Program-made: the position numbers and the translations under genes
Notes under the pieces: model-generated
What the model was told of the DNA's origin: nothing
Database searches by the model: none
The model's input: only the letters and a program-made list of their open reading frames with translations
Source: Oasisia sp. SBJ-2009
Taxonomy: Eukaryota > Annelida > Polychaeta > Sabellida > Siboglinidae
Assembly (NCBI GenBank): GCA_964017155.1
Contig: OZ024856.1
Location: forward strand, 45,390,110-45,454,109
Length of the DNA: 64,000 nt
Direction: 5' to 3'
Part shown: positions 47,501 through 60,700 of the stretch, piece after piece
Layout of the letters: each line of letters starts with the position of its first letter
Numbering within the stretch: the stretch's first letter is position 1

Positions 47501-50293
47501 TTTATTCAAGTGTACAAAAGTTGCGCTTATGAGCTTATGTCATAATGAATATGCTGTATGTTTTGTTTTTTGGCAAAATTAATGCACGTTTTTAGTAATT
47601 GGTCTGTCAATTTACGTTAATCTGTGCTTTTAGGAGACGCCAAGAAGCAGTCGTCGTCTTCAGTATTTGCGAGACTGGGTGGGACGCCACAGAGGTCTTT
47701 GGAGTCGTCCCCTAGCTCCGGCTCACCCGGCAGTCTGGTACGCTTCCTCTCCATTTCATACAGCAGTCGTTGCAGTAAAAAACTGACCACTTCTAAGTCA
47801 CTCCAGTTTCTTATCACCCATTGTGAGGAGCGGTGGTCGTGTGGTAGAGCGCCGGACTATCAATCGGTGGTTCAATCCCACCTACCGCCGTTTCGAAACT
47901 TAGGCAATTTCGTTCAACTCACATTGCCTGTGTCTTTCGGAAGAGACACTAAAAGCCGGTAGTTCCTTTCTGGTGTCTATGCCAGGGGAAGTAAAAGATC
48001 CCACACAGGGGGTAAATGTGTAACCTGTAGTGGACTTACTAATTCTAGAGAAGGACAACTCTGAAAACCAAGCTCGACAATACTCTAGTCACAAACATGT
48101 GGCTAACATAGAATGATGAACTAACCATAAGAAGAAGAGTAATCAATTTAATTATGTTGTACATATTATAGTTATAACATCTACATTAAAAAAAAATCGA
48201 ATTACACATTTATTGTCCAGTTTTGTGGCTGTCAACTGTGTCTTTTCTTACACTGGAATTTGCCCTTATATCCCAAGAATGTGTCTTACAAATTACATAT
48301 AATTTATCACTAATAGTGTTAAGATTATTGCACTCAATGGGAATGCATACGGAACCTCGTTTTCTGTTGTTCGATAGGGAGCATCACCAGTCGTTGGCAC
48401 TAAGCGAACGTTAGCATCGATGTTAGGTGAAGAAGACGTGGTATTACCTTACGCCGGTGTTCTGAAGAGCCCAGAGACTCTCAAGAGAGTTCGACTCGCC
48501 GAAGCGCAAATGTCTCGGAAGAAGCTCAAAGACACAAAAATTGTGATCCACAACGAGGCTGCGGTGGCTGAGCCAAGGAAGAAACTAGTGGGAACAGGCA
48601 CCGTGACGATAAATCGGTTAGGTAAGGTCTTCAAAGTTTGTGTGTTTCTGAATCCTTGTGTTGTTCCATGTAGTTCTCTGTGCAATTGACCAGTGACAGA
48701 ATAGTTAAAGTACGTCACATGAGCATATCAAACAAGTTAGCCACCTGGGGATGATTTCAGTAAGCTCATAAATCATATCCATCTGAACAGAATCTTCGTA
48801 CGATTTTGAAACGGTTCCTATGTAGATGTCACCAGTTAGTGTTGAAAACCAGATTTTGCTTTATAGTTTACACAACACAACATTACACAACTCCCGTACT
48901 TAGAGCAATAACACATGTATACTAACAATAAGCTCAGAGAAGCCTGGATATGGATGTCAACATCATTAGAGTAGGGATCATCAAAGATATAGGATGGATA
49001 TGCAATTATTTTAATAAATGTTTTTTTTTAAGAATTAAAAGTAGCTATTGTTTAAGGTGCATATATTGGGCATAGCTGCAGGGACAGTTAAAAAAAATCA
49101 AAAACATTGTGACCATGTGATCTGAACACCCTCAGAAAATTATGATCACTAGGTACAGCAAGATGTAATGAACAGTGAGATGTAATATATTGTTGACAGT
49201 TTAAATATTATATTTAGTTGCATTTCTGAAAGATGTGAATACATTTTACCAGTTTTAAAAGATATCTTGTAATTGTTGATTGGCATAAATGGCAAACATA
49301 CTTTTTTGTTTTTTATAAGTAGCTGCTTTTGTTCTAAATCAGAGCTATGGCAACTATAATACGTCAGTAATTTTAGAGTAGCGTATCTTTGCCAGCCTGT
49401 TAGGAAGTCAAACCGTAGCTTCAACATGTTTTCATCTAATCTTGTAGTGTCAGCGAAGTCACAACCTGATATTGGAGCACTTCATATGGACACAGAAGGG
49501 AAAGTATCTATCAAACAGCGAATTGGAGGCACCGTCGTTACCGCGGCGACAACAACAACAAGGGCAACTAAAGCAAAGACCTCAGTGGCAGGATCTCATA
49601 AAGGTGAGTGTCAGTCTTCTAACTTAAACACTTTGATAGTAACACGTGGACTTATACACTGGTATCCACATAAAAGGCTGCCCATGGCATTTACACCATA
49701 ATCAGAACAAGTAGTCTGGCAGCGGCTTAGGCAGTGTCCTGTTTTTATCGATCAAGACACTTGGCTCAGTGAATTCACAACATACTTTTTCCATTGCCTC
49801 GTTTTGGATATTTTACCCCTCCTTTGGGCCAGATTAATGTGGTTTGACAATGTCCAAATAAAGTTTGATTAAGTTTTATTTATTAATGTTTTATGAAAAT
49901 GCAATTGGTGTCTCTTCTAGCAGAAACAGGCAGAGTGTTTGAATATGTCTTTTTAAAGTTTTAAAATAATGACACACGGGCTTGAATCTCAATTCTGTCA
50001 TTCGGCAGTCACTTTATCTAACTGCAAGACCACCACCCAGAGACTGACACAAGAGTTTGTGCAATAAAAGTCTTAGTGATTTGTTCATTGTTACAGACCT
50101 AAAGTCCCGCCTTGGACAGACCACAGATGTGTCTTCATCAATATCAGTCCGTCTCGGTCGTCTCCGCAGTCAGACGACAGAGGTCAGTTCCAGCGTGGAC
50201 ACAAAGAAGAACACAAATCTGACCAAAACATCAGTAGGCTCTGCCAAAAAAGCCAGTGTTTTCAATCGATTAGGAACAGCTAAAGACATTTAG
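44531..50293 (+). CDS. C19orf47: C19orf47 homologue, SAM-like domain protein, 8 exons
   Basis: Exons: 44531-44549, 45435-45673, 46086-46188, 47180-47299, 47634-47737, 48378-48621, 49448-49603, 50097-50293; 1182 nt, 393 residues plus stop, phases consistent. Residues about 23-84 form the conserved N-terminal SAM/HHH-like fold: WIKFFKDAGIPVG, YAVTFTDNRIKPDML, DVMGDVIAILKHAKKVH. The rest is Ser/Thr/Lys-rich and probably disordered. An RLG/RIG motif recurs in it: MAARLGPT, VFARLGGT, KQRIGGT, KSRLGQT, SVRLGRL and VFNRLGTA near the C-terminus. The start Met is in good context (CAACATGG). The vertebrate protein is poorly characterised, so no biochemical role is claimed. Intron 5 holds a second SINE family. 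Confidence 0.92.
47825..48145 (+). mobile_element. tRNA-headed SINE, family B
   Basis: Starts near GAGGAGCGGTGGTCGTGTGG with an A-box-like GTGGTAGAGCGCC and B-box-like GGTTCAATCCC. A conserved-looking middle follows (TTCGGAAGAGACACTAAAAG, CCAGGGGAAGTAAAAGATCC), then an AAGAAG tail at about 48128-48140. Located in C19orf47 intron 5. It differs from family A. Confidence 0.75.
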
Positions 50294-51294
50294 CAGAAGT
50301 GCCCCAGTTATCAAATTTACCAACTCGTACAATTTGATATACATTATTTATTGGGTCCATGACAGGCACAAAGTTTTATAGTTCTGGTTTCAACATCCTG
50401 TGTAAATCAGGGTGGATTTTGCTGCATAATCATGGAGCCTATAAAGTTGCATTCTGATTAATATCATGCGTGTGCTGGTTTTTAAAATATCTGCAACAAG
50501 AATTAAAGGTTATTTGTTTGGATGTGATAATTTATATTGGTTGTATATTTAATTTTTGCAGTCAGTGCATTCTTGTTGAAGGAAAGTTTTGATGAGTATC
50601 TCTGGTGGTATGTAGCTACGTAAAACTTCTATGAAATATTTACATTTTGTTGTTTCTAAAATAAAAATTTAAACTTTTGTATAAAAAAAAACACTAAATT
50701 GTTTCTTCATTGTTGAAATGTAATTGTGATTTTAATGGTGTATGCCTTAATTTTATGGAATAATTTCTTGTGAGATATTATCAGAGTGCAACTTTAATAG
50801 TGGCTCAGCTTTCTGTTTGTAAAACCAATGCACAAAGTGGATGGCACTGTGTGTGTTGCTTCTGTTTTATGAAACATTTGCATCCAGTTATCCACACTAG
50901 GCGTATGTGTGTAGTGCATCATTATTGTTGTGGATATTTATGTTGCATATATACTCAAATATTTATTTTTTGGTCAGCACCATTACCTGTATTCCTCCTA
51001 TGATGTAGGTGTTGTTTAATGAAGAATGTACTCTTGCGACAATGTCAAATGCACCCAAATTCCTCATAAATAATACTGTCATTATTTTTAAATATACGTT
51101 ATGTTATTGGCATTATCAATATGCCAAACAAAAAATGCCAATTTATATTAACAAAATTGAAGAAATTAAGTTTATTTTGCATATTCTAAATCAATAAAAG
51201 ATAAGTTCACGTATAACATGGTGTTGAGTTTATAGGAATGCTCAGAAAACTTCACTGTCGGTAATTATTGAACAAAAACTATTTGTATAAATAT

Positions 51295-51370
51295 ATTCAT
51301 CATTATCTATAGCCAGGTACTCATTCATACAGCCGGATAAACTGGAGCAATGTAGAGTGAATGAACTTGC
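51295..51370 (-). mobile_element. SINE family A fragment
   Basis: Shares CTATAG(C/T)CAG(G/A)TACTCATT and AACTGGAGCAATGTAGAGTG with the copies at 22126-22441 and 38201-38527. The tRNA-like head is absent. Confidence 0.6.
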
Positions 51371-52141
51371 CTACAGGAATTTTAAAGCAGAGTTGTTATC
51401 TTGATTCAATGCAAGCAAATTGTTAAAAAAAAAGTTATATATATATACTGGTATCTATATTATCATAGACATTATGTTAACTTCCCTGAAGCGATTATTA
51501 TTATTCATAACTGCATACCTGATAGAGAGGAATACACCATCATTGCCAGTGTAGCACACTAGTGTATAAAACAAATCATTACAGATCAGATCTCTCAAGA
51601 AAACTGTTTGTCATATTTTTTGGGAAAGGTTAACCTGGCTGGCATACTCCCGGTGATTTAAGAGATATTTTCATATTGATCAAACACAGTGCATGTATTC
51701 ACGTTGTATTTTCAAAATAATCAAAATCTGTGTTTTGATTTTGGTCTGATACATTGCCTGCTGGATATCAAGCAACTGTCTCATTGCTGTGCAACAATCG
51801 GCTATCATTAATTACGTATGGCAGGCATATACGTTACGGAGTTAATAGCAGTAGTTGTTTACTGAAATATTCGATATTGCATTTAAAGTTGGGTTGTTTC
51901 TACATTTGATACATGCTACAAGTTAGAGTAATTTAAATGAATATAATAAAACAAAGTAAAGTTTGTATGCTTCTTTTGATCACATTCTATGAATGGAGAT
52001 GCTGTTGGTTTGGTTGATTAAGTCAATAAAATTGAAGCATGAAACTGTGGCGTGTTATGTATTTGTGTTAAGTTTTGCAGTTCATTGATGGATTTGTTTG
52101 TCTAATTTGCAATTAGCAGGCTCATTGTTGTCTCAATGTGT

Positions 52142-52434
52142 ACACCATAATAAATGGTTCTCAACTGGGGCCCCAATATCTATACACTTGGCACCGTGAA
52201 ATTTAACAGGAAATGATTAAGAAACACAAAAATTCTCTGGCTGGCAGTAGTATTAAAATATAATATCACCTACAATTTTGACAGAGGAACACCATAACAA
52301 ATGGTTCTCAATTGGGGCCCCAATATCTATACACTTGGCACCGTGAAATTTAAGAGCAAATGATAAGAAACAAACATTATCTGGCTGGCACTAAGATTAA
52401 AATATAATATCACCTAAGATATCGACAGAGGAGA
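52142..52434 (+). repeat. 147-bp tandem duplication
   Basis: Two adjacent copies start at 52142 and 52289. They share GGGGCCCCAATATCTATACA, CTTGGCACCGTGAAATTTAA and ATTAAAATATAATATCACC. They differ by scattered substitutions and small indels, so the duplication is not new. Confidence 0.9.
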
Positions 52435-54661
52435 CACATTTTTTTAAACGTTTATTGTAACAAACCATCTCAATTAAAACTGGTCAACATGAAACGCAAT
52501 CGACTGAGCAGATTTCGCTGCATTCACTTAGTGAGAAATGCGGTTAACATAAATTCATTTGGTTATATATATATACATTGTACGCAGATAGCTGACACGC
52601 AGTGCCTTAGATAAAATACACCAGTGTCGACGCGATTAAACCAGTTCTCACTCCTGTACACAAGTATCGAGTGGCTCCAGGCCTAAGTGTGGCCCCGCGT
52701 TCAATATAATGTTTTATTGAAAACACTAAGTCTACGCTGCATATAGAATATCACTTAAACTTTTCCAATGCCTTCAATTAAACGCCATTTTAATCGTAGC
52801 ATCTGGCAAGTTCCACACCATTGTGATGAGTAGCAAATATATACTGTTATATATATACTGGAATAATTATTAAATCGATTAATAAAAATCATAATAAATT
52901 GGTCAGTGTAAAATCAAGTGCAGAACCAGCCACAAAGATTGGTTGTTGATATAGGGGGCCTGACCATTATTTCTTGTCATCATTGACATAATGGGCCCTA
53001 TCCAACTTCACCACCATACAACTTCACAACTGAAATTGTGCTAAGATACTGTCAATAAAATACAAACCATTTAATGACTTGTAAGCAGTTTCTTACTAAT
53101 ATCACCTCATTGCTCTGCTGCCTTCAAAGGAGGACCTTTGTGAAAATTGTTATGATGTACTTATGCCAATAATACTAACAATTCCAATCCTCTTAAATCC
53201 TGAAAAATGGAATTCATTCCTATGATTGTACAACACAAGTCAAATGCAAGATGTCTATGCAAGTAGTTTTGTCTAACAAGGCAGCATGGATCATAACAGA
53301 TTGTAACAAAAGATTTGCCTTAATCAGTGCCATGTATATCACATACATATAACATACGCACAGCGAAAGGACAGCGAAAATAGATTCCTTGTGACTACAA
53401 GAAAGACTGAAACCATTGTTACAATTCTATTAAAATATGGCCAACACAATTATCTTCTATGTCCAGTTCGAATATAATGGCCTGCTAGTACACATTTACT
53501 GCCGATGCCACATTCTGGTTTAATATGTCTATTCTACATAATTTTTTGTCATTATTTTATCATCAAGCTATGGTATGTTATAACATCTAATCCATCATAT
53601 CCTCTAATATCATTAGGATGACTGTTTTAAATTTAAACAATAAAGATAAACAGTTAATAATATGTAGCAACAATGTCTCATAAATGCCTGTAACAATGGA
53701 GGCACGCGTCATGTTACACATAGACAATGCCAGTATCCACAGTAATGTCAAGGCTGTGTAAAACTGCTGGCTTTTCTGAGGAGCCTTCGAACGCCCAATT
53801 GTCAACCTCAAACCACTTTCAACGGTTGTCGAGTGTACTATAAGCACTTTATGATCACAGTCAAGACTTGGTTGGCACTACGTATCTACTTGGTATCACA
53901 CACCAACTGACACCAAACAAGACGTCTGCCTCTGCCACAGCCGCATACACCACTTTCAACCAAGGCACTGTTTTCAAAAGTACCGCAAAGTTGGTAAATA
54001 GCACAAAATTACAGAAAATATGTAGAAATATTACAATACACACAGGAGAGAATGGAAGAATGATATTTGAATCCTTATGGGCACAATTCAAGGTGAGGCG
54101 ATCAATTTGAAGCACAGTAAGTAACAATCACACAACGGTTTTCAGTATAGTACGTCTTCCTCTTCTTCAGGACTAGTTTTGCAGGTAACAAAATTGACAC
54201 ATCTGTTGCAGTCAGAAAATGACAGACTGGTAATCCTGTTCGCAACCAGAATAAAGATTTCTGGCACAATCCAGACGAAATTGCACTTTGTGGTCAGTTA
54301 GGGGCAAAAATAATTAGTGAAAACCCCAGTAAAATCCATTGAAAAATGCTGTGTATTTGAATTGTGACAACTACCAATTTCATGCTCACCCTTTCCCGTG
54401 GTGTGTTTAAAAAAAAGTGCATCACTAAACAAAGTTTCAAATGAAAACCACTTTACCAACCGTTACAAATAATAAATATTATTTCACACTTCATGTAGGC
54501 GATACTAGTACCCGTCGTTGGAAAGTATAAATATAAAAAATCCGCAAAAGGCCACTCATTGATTGTTGCAGCCATGACACGTTCTTGTTGTTGATTAAGA
54601 ACAAACTCGTGACCCTTGTGACGTCAGACTGGACCCATGACACGGTGGAATGACATCGTGG

Positions 54662-57390
54662 TTATGTTTGGTGCTTCTGGATGTATCGGTAGCCAAGGAA
54701 TAGGGCCAGGGCCAGGGTGGAGGTCGTGGCGGCGATAGTGTAAGGTGACCACCCTCCGTTTTCCTCCTCCGAGGGTGCCATCTTTGCCGGGGGGATCACC
54801 CCGTCACCGACATCCCCGTTCATCTGCGGCCTGTCTTTCAGCTGCTGTGTCTGGAAGCCGGATAAAACCAATGGTTTGAAATGATACGTCAGCCTCGTGG
54901 TATGGTACATAAGGCACGATATGTATCATGATATATTTATTAAAATGGCTTTATGGCAGTTACTGTAATAATTATTTGCTATCTGAAAACATCTAGTACA
55001 TGAAATACAATATTAGTGTTTATTTGTGAGTACAGTGGTGACCTCTACGCTGTTGGTTTGTCACAATCGTAGGCTCTCACAGTTGACCTATGTGTAAAAA
55101 AAAATATCGCACACAAAAATCTAATTTTTTCCAGTATTCAAAATCACTCTTGGAATATATGTACCTGGGTACATACAGTCACTAATGAACAACAATGTTC
55201 CCATAGAAAAAGCCTAGGGGGTCTTGGACACATTTAGGACACCCCCCTACATCTAAGATACAATCTTGGAGATTTATTTTTCCAGGAGGCAGGGAGAGTC
55301 ACAATATATCCAATAAACTCCTAAAGTTGTTGGTGGCTTAGCTGATTAGATCAGAGGTTTATCGTTTAATGGTGAGGTGAGTGACTGGCTAGCCCCCAAC
55401 AGAGGTGGGAGAGAGGAGGTAGAAGCCCTGTATACATAGGTGTGCTGCCATCTAGTGACCATCACATTGCCAAATGTTGAACTGTGGCTAACCTCATTAT
55501 TGACAACAACACGGTGAATATGTAGGGCATTTGGATCAATTTAATTGCCTGATACTTTAATCCTATCAATAACATACTATGACCTGGTACTTCGACAAGA
55601 TTTCTTTGAAAAGGACCTGATACAACAACTATTCTATGAAAATAATAATTTTAGACTAAGTACTGTGTAATTTCCGTCCTGTTGCACTCACCTTTAGTGC
55701 ATCAAGCGCCCCCTGTTGGACTGACAGTCGAACCGTGTCGCCAGCAAGTCGGAAGAGTTGAACGGCAGAGCTGTGGGCTACGTTTTCCACATTGGTACCA
55801 TTAATCTGAAAGACAGAAACTGCGTCTTTGACTGCAACATGGACAAACTGACAAACAGAAACCTTGACATGTTAATAAATATTTTTTCTTATTTATAACT
55901 TAATTTAATCTTCTTACAGCAGGTTTTCCACAGATACACTTTATTAATGTTTAATTTATTGTTATTCTATGAATCTCTCCTGTTCGTCATAACATCGTTT
56001 AATTAATTTTTGTTATCTTAAAATAACACACCGCTATTATCTTGTCCCCCTCTCGCAAGCGGCCATCTTGCGAAGCTGCTCCTTTTTCTCGAATCTGAAC
56101 AACAAATATTCCTGGATCATCAGGAATGTGGGGATTGTCTACGCCACCGCGGATGTTAAATCCCAGACCTGGAAATGAATTTATAAACATTAGACATTTT
56201 GTGAATATTTTTTGAGGACTTCCCAGTATTTATATTTTTGTCTTTATTATTGATTGGATTTAAATAAATATTTGCATTAACATGTATTTATTATTTATTA
56301 TTTTATCCATTCAAGGGTATAGGCCTAGTACATGTAGTGTAGGCTTAAATGCAAAATGATGAAGAACTCTATTGACTTAGACTTAAAGACACATATTCAA
56401 ATAAATAGCATTACCACAACTGGAGTTTGTGAGAGGAACTGACCAACACATCATAAGGCAAGAAATCATAAAATAAGGAAAAGCATCACCATGTACACCC
56501 TCTAGAAAGAACACAGTAATGGTCACAACATGAATTTTCGTGTGAAGGAGAAAACCAGGAAGACAAAAATAGTTAGAAGTAAATTGTTGAATAAATTAAA
56601 GTTTTGAATCACCTGGAAAAATGTCAGCCACAAATTTTACTAGATACATGTTTTGGTCCTTCAAGTTATGGAAGGACCAAATGAAGGAAATAAAAATTAG
56701 GTGCATCATTTGTTATGTACTATTTAGCAACAGTTGCCCTCTCCCAGCTAAGTCTTATACTGAACTGACTAAGAGCAGTTGACTGTTTGGCATACCACAC
56801 ATCCGGCATTTGTCTCTGCTAACATGAACTTTGATCTCTTGGCAACATTCATCTCTCTATAATTACATAATTTCCATCACAACTGCATAACTTTGACATA
56901 AGTAATTTGTTTGCACTATTGAATATATTCACCAAAATGGCAAAATCCCATCAGTTTCTGCTAGTTACCAAATTGCAAAAAAATCGCTGATAGTTAGTTT
57001 AGCTTATATTATAGAGTATGCTAAGCATAATTTAATAGCCAGCCGAATGTAATTAACAAAGTCACGTTTGACACATTAGCCATAGGCATAGTGATAGTTA
57101 TAGACTACTCAAGTCAGATTCATTTTTTAGATTCTATCTGATCGAGGTAATGGGGGAAAGATGAAATTGCAAAAAAATGTATAAACAAAATGACAAATTG
57201 TAATATTAACTACTGTTTTACTTTTATGTACCGTACTATACTACTTATCTTACATAAACACTCAATATGCTGTTTATCCGTCTGTAACTATTGCCCATTT
57301 TTGGCTGCAGACGGAAATTTTATTTTCGTCAACATTACCTGATTTCCCACGTACTAATACTATATCGATAGGCTTTGCTGATGTTGTCAT
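54662..57390 (-). CDS. SYNJ2BP: Synaptojanin-2-binding protein (SYNJ2BP/OMP25), 4 exons
   Basis: Exons on the minus strand: 57390-57339, 56168-56032, 55805-55692, 54850-54662; 492 nt, 163 residues plus stop. The single PDZ domain (about residues 7-98) has the carboxylate-binding loop [12 protein letters not shown], then [28 protein letters not shown] and [18 protein letters not shown]. The C-terminus has a hydrophobic anchor ([19 protein letters not shown]) followed by the short basic end YRYIQKHQT. This is the layout of a tail-anchored mitochondrial outer-membrane protein. Human SYNJ2BP has 145 residues; the longer linker here is acidic and polar (about 103-134). The exon 2 donor reads GCG|GTGTGT. 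The gene is head-to-head with ATG14. Confidence 0.95.
56500..57330. other. SYNJ2BP intron 1, no gene recognised
   Basis: AT-rich intronic sequence. I saw no repeat family, RNA gene or exon here apart from the SYNJ2BP exon 1 donor at its upper edge. Confidence 0.4.
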
Positions 57391-57782
57391 CTTCTACGTA
57401 GTTCTTGTACTACCTAAGGAAAGTCTTAGCTTAGTAGACTGATCAAAATGTAGTAAATTACAAGCAAAATTAGCCTGAGCGATAATAAGCAAGTCAGGTC
57501 GGCGGTGACTTGGTTGATGACGTGTGTTTACGTTCCATGTTTAGATGCATTTGTTTACTATCCTGTTGTTTACCAAAATGAGACTAAACAGTTGACATTA
57601 TGCATTTATATTATAATTGATTAAAAAACGCTGCAGTGTTTCTGGTACAGCTTAACAGTTTTCAAAATGTTTATCGAGGGTCTTAGCATTTAATAAATTT
57701 GACTGTCAAAACATCAAGACGAAAAAGGTAATGCCGAATTTCCCAGAGTTCCGTACCAAAACAAATCTGACACATTCTGAAG
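57391..57782. promoter_or_regulatory. Bidirectional promoter region of SYNJ2BP and ATG14
   Basis: Only 392 bp separate the two start codons, which point away from each other, so both 5' UTRs and core promoters must fit here or overlap. The SYNJ2BP side is not strongly GC-rich. A GACGTGTG-type element at about 57518-57526 and TTTACGTTCCATG nearby resemble CRE/E-box-like half sites; that reading is tentative. Confidence 0.65.
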
Positions 57783-60700
57783 ATGGCTAGCAGTAGTTGT
57801 GCTAGTTTAGCACCGACCGATTTTAATATTTCTACATCGTTTGAAGACGCAAATGGTGCTATTATTGTTGCGGTCGAAAGGTGTCAATTATGCAGCGGAA
57901 CTAAACGTACTTTTTACTGTAAAGAATGCATCCTGAGGGGGCACTTTGTACACTCAAAAACGAAAACACCTGAATCTCCAACTCCGGAAACGTAAGCAAA
58001 ATTGTTTGTTGATTGTTTTGTGTAGAGGCTACAAAATAAATGGATAACAAATTACCACACTGACAACATGTACTACTCGTGTGATATGATGCTATCGTCA
58101 GTGATTTAAAATATAAGAATATTCAGCCATCAATCTGATCTCACTTGGACATGCTCTGAGCTAGAGATAATAGTAATAACAACAACAATTGTTAGAGTTT
58201 CTAAAACACTTGCGTCAGCAGTAACCTTACTTACTCATGTTTTCATGATGGTTGTAATTGTAAATCACAAACTTTCTATTTCAGCATTGATCAGAAGAGC
58301 AACATTCTCTTCAGTTTAAGTTGTTTAAATCCTTGATAATGTCTGTTTATGCAATGCATCAAGTCAACAACAGATACGGAAGAATATGCACGGCCAGAAT
58401 AACCTTCTGATAGTTATTTATTAAATCATCATATTATTGGACGAGTCATGAAACGCAACTATTTACAAACAAATGTGAGCCAGTCGCGGCCGTAAACTTA
58501 AACATTGCCTCATTTGCTTACCCTATACATTCTAAAAAAGGTCCATATTATAAATGACAGTACTGACAACATCGTATAGGTAATACATAAAAACCCGCTT
58601 ATAAAGATGTCACGCATACATTTTGACTACTAGAACTACTTATTATTATACCATACTAGAGCGAGGTGGGAACATTCTGCCACAATTGGTCACTTGAACA
58701 CGTGACCACCCCACCTCCTTATTTGCTTACAAGTTATTTTTATCAAATCCATCTACTGCATCTCACAGAGATGTACCCTGCCTACAGGGGCAATGTTTGC
58801 TTCCTTATTTATTATGCCCATCTTAATTTTTGATTGGAGCCAGTTGGAGGTCCCTTCACCATGCGTTCCTTGGATAGCTTCTATTTCTCCACTTGAGCCG
58901 AGCGTTCCATGATGACAGTTGATGCTGGTTTCTGGAGCATGTGACCAATCCACCCCTATCGTCTTCGTCTTATTTCACATTCAGACAGTGCATTCTCTTC
59001 CACAAGTCAATGTTGCTGATGATGTCTGATCAGTGGAACTGGAGGATTCTTCTTAGACCATTGTTGGCATTGATAGAGGTCTGTATTTGCTTGATGGTGG
59101 TGCTACATGTTCACCATCTCTCTGCTCCCCACAGACTTCACGTTGGAGTTAAACAGTAGCTTGGCATCCATTTAACATGAAGTCATGCGCTAATCTTTGT
59201 AGATATTCGCAGAAGTTGCGAAGGTGGCAGGTGTTGAAGGGAGAGAGGGTGGAACTACTGGAGAGGTGAGAACATTTTATCAACCTATTCATGTGTAAGT
59301 TATCCCCTGGCAAAGACAGCATGTGGCACGGTTTGTCACTGTGTAGTAGATGGTACACTACATACACTCAAGAGTGAACAGTTGGTTAATAATAGCAGCC
59401 TGTTGACATTATTTAATATGAAACAATTATTGTATTTCTTTGAAATAGTTTCTCTGTGGTTCCTAAGTACTGTTAATACTTTGAAATATGTACATTTACC
59501 AATAATACCATTACGGTTAATTGTTTTTATAAGCAATACATTTGACAGTATTTTTTTCAGTTTTAAAGATGTCATTTCCAAGCGACTTGAAACTGAAGAA
59601 AAGGTTGGTAATCTTTACTCTGTTAAATCAGTCAAGTTTCATAGTAGTGGCACATATATTTTGAATAAAATGTATATGTACCAACAAAATGTAACAATTA
59701 CATTTGTGATTTTGTGTCTTAGGAAATTAAAGGGGAAATGTATATCTAGAATTACTTGAAAATATGACATACATCTGATCACTACTAATGTGGTTCATAA
59801 TGAGACACATGTGTATGTGTTTGCAACTTTGCATTGTAGTTCTACAAAGAACAGAACAAAAGTGCATGTTGATTCTAATTCAAGTATTTAAATACATGTA
59901 TGTGAATTCTACATTTTGTCTTTTTCTGCCTGGGGCTACTGGTTTAGTGCTACTGACTCCCCTCTGAGAACTCTAACCGCTGACACCTCCCCATCTCACT
60001 CCACCTACCTCACCCCACCCCTCCCCACCCCACCCTTCCCTCCCCACCCCTCTCCTTGACTGACTGCCATAGTAGAAGTACACATTGGCTGAGACCACTA
60101 AGAATAAGTCACATTGCTGCACCCACACAACTTGGCTGTGTTTCTGGGCATCTCTCACTACCAGTGTTCAGAAACTGCTGTGTTACAGTACAGCCGTGAC
60201 TTCATTTGTGTGTTCTTCCTTTGCTGCAGAAGATGCAAATTCAGTTTGCGAGACAAAGAGTCATGCTGTGTCTGAAAGCTGTTGAAACAGCCCAGCAACA
60301 ACGTAAAAGAGGTACTTTCAGTCTTAACTAAGCAATGATAACATATTCAGACAATTGATGATGAAACTGCATTAACTGGCTATACGTGCCATTATCACTT
60401 TGTGTTTCAAATTGCCAGCATCTCTGTGCAAGACTAAATGTGAACTGGATGTTATGATGGTAGTATCAATTTTTTTATCTTGATACTCATATAATTTAGA
60501 GTTATAAATATTTGGATTTTTTAATTATAAGTAATATATTTGTTAATTTATGCAAAGTTTAAAATGTAGAAGTAGACCAGTATTTAATAATACCATTTAA
60601 ACTGTGTTAATGTTGAGAATTAATTATACGCAAAACTTATCACATACACTCCTGTACAGAATCTGTCTGTTTGAACCCTGAGCTAAAATTCATGCAATAC

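Larger units (their letters stand above)
50294..54661. other. Tail-to-tail intergenic region between C19orf47 and SYNJ2BP
   Basis: The two 3' UTRs should lie here. AATAAA hexamers at 50660-50665 and 51193-51198 are candidate ends for C19orf47. Contents noted: a SINE A fragment (51295-51370), a 147-bp tandem duplication (52142-52434) and otherwise AT-rich sequence without coding signal. No extra gene was recognised. Confidence 0.45.

Noticed and set aside
58285..58330. ATG14 exon 2 at 58285 (TTTCAG followed by an open stretch)
   Set aside because: It runs into a stop within 18 codons in the required phase and has no match to ATG14; 59203-59265 fits phase and continues correctly into 59561.
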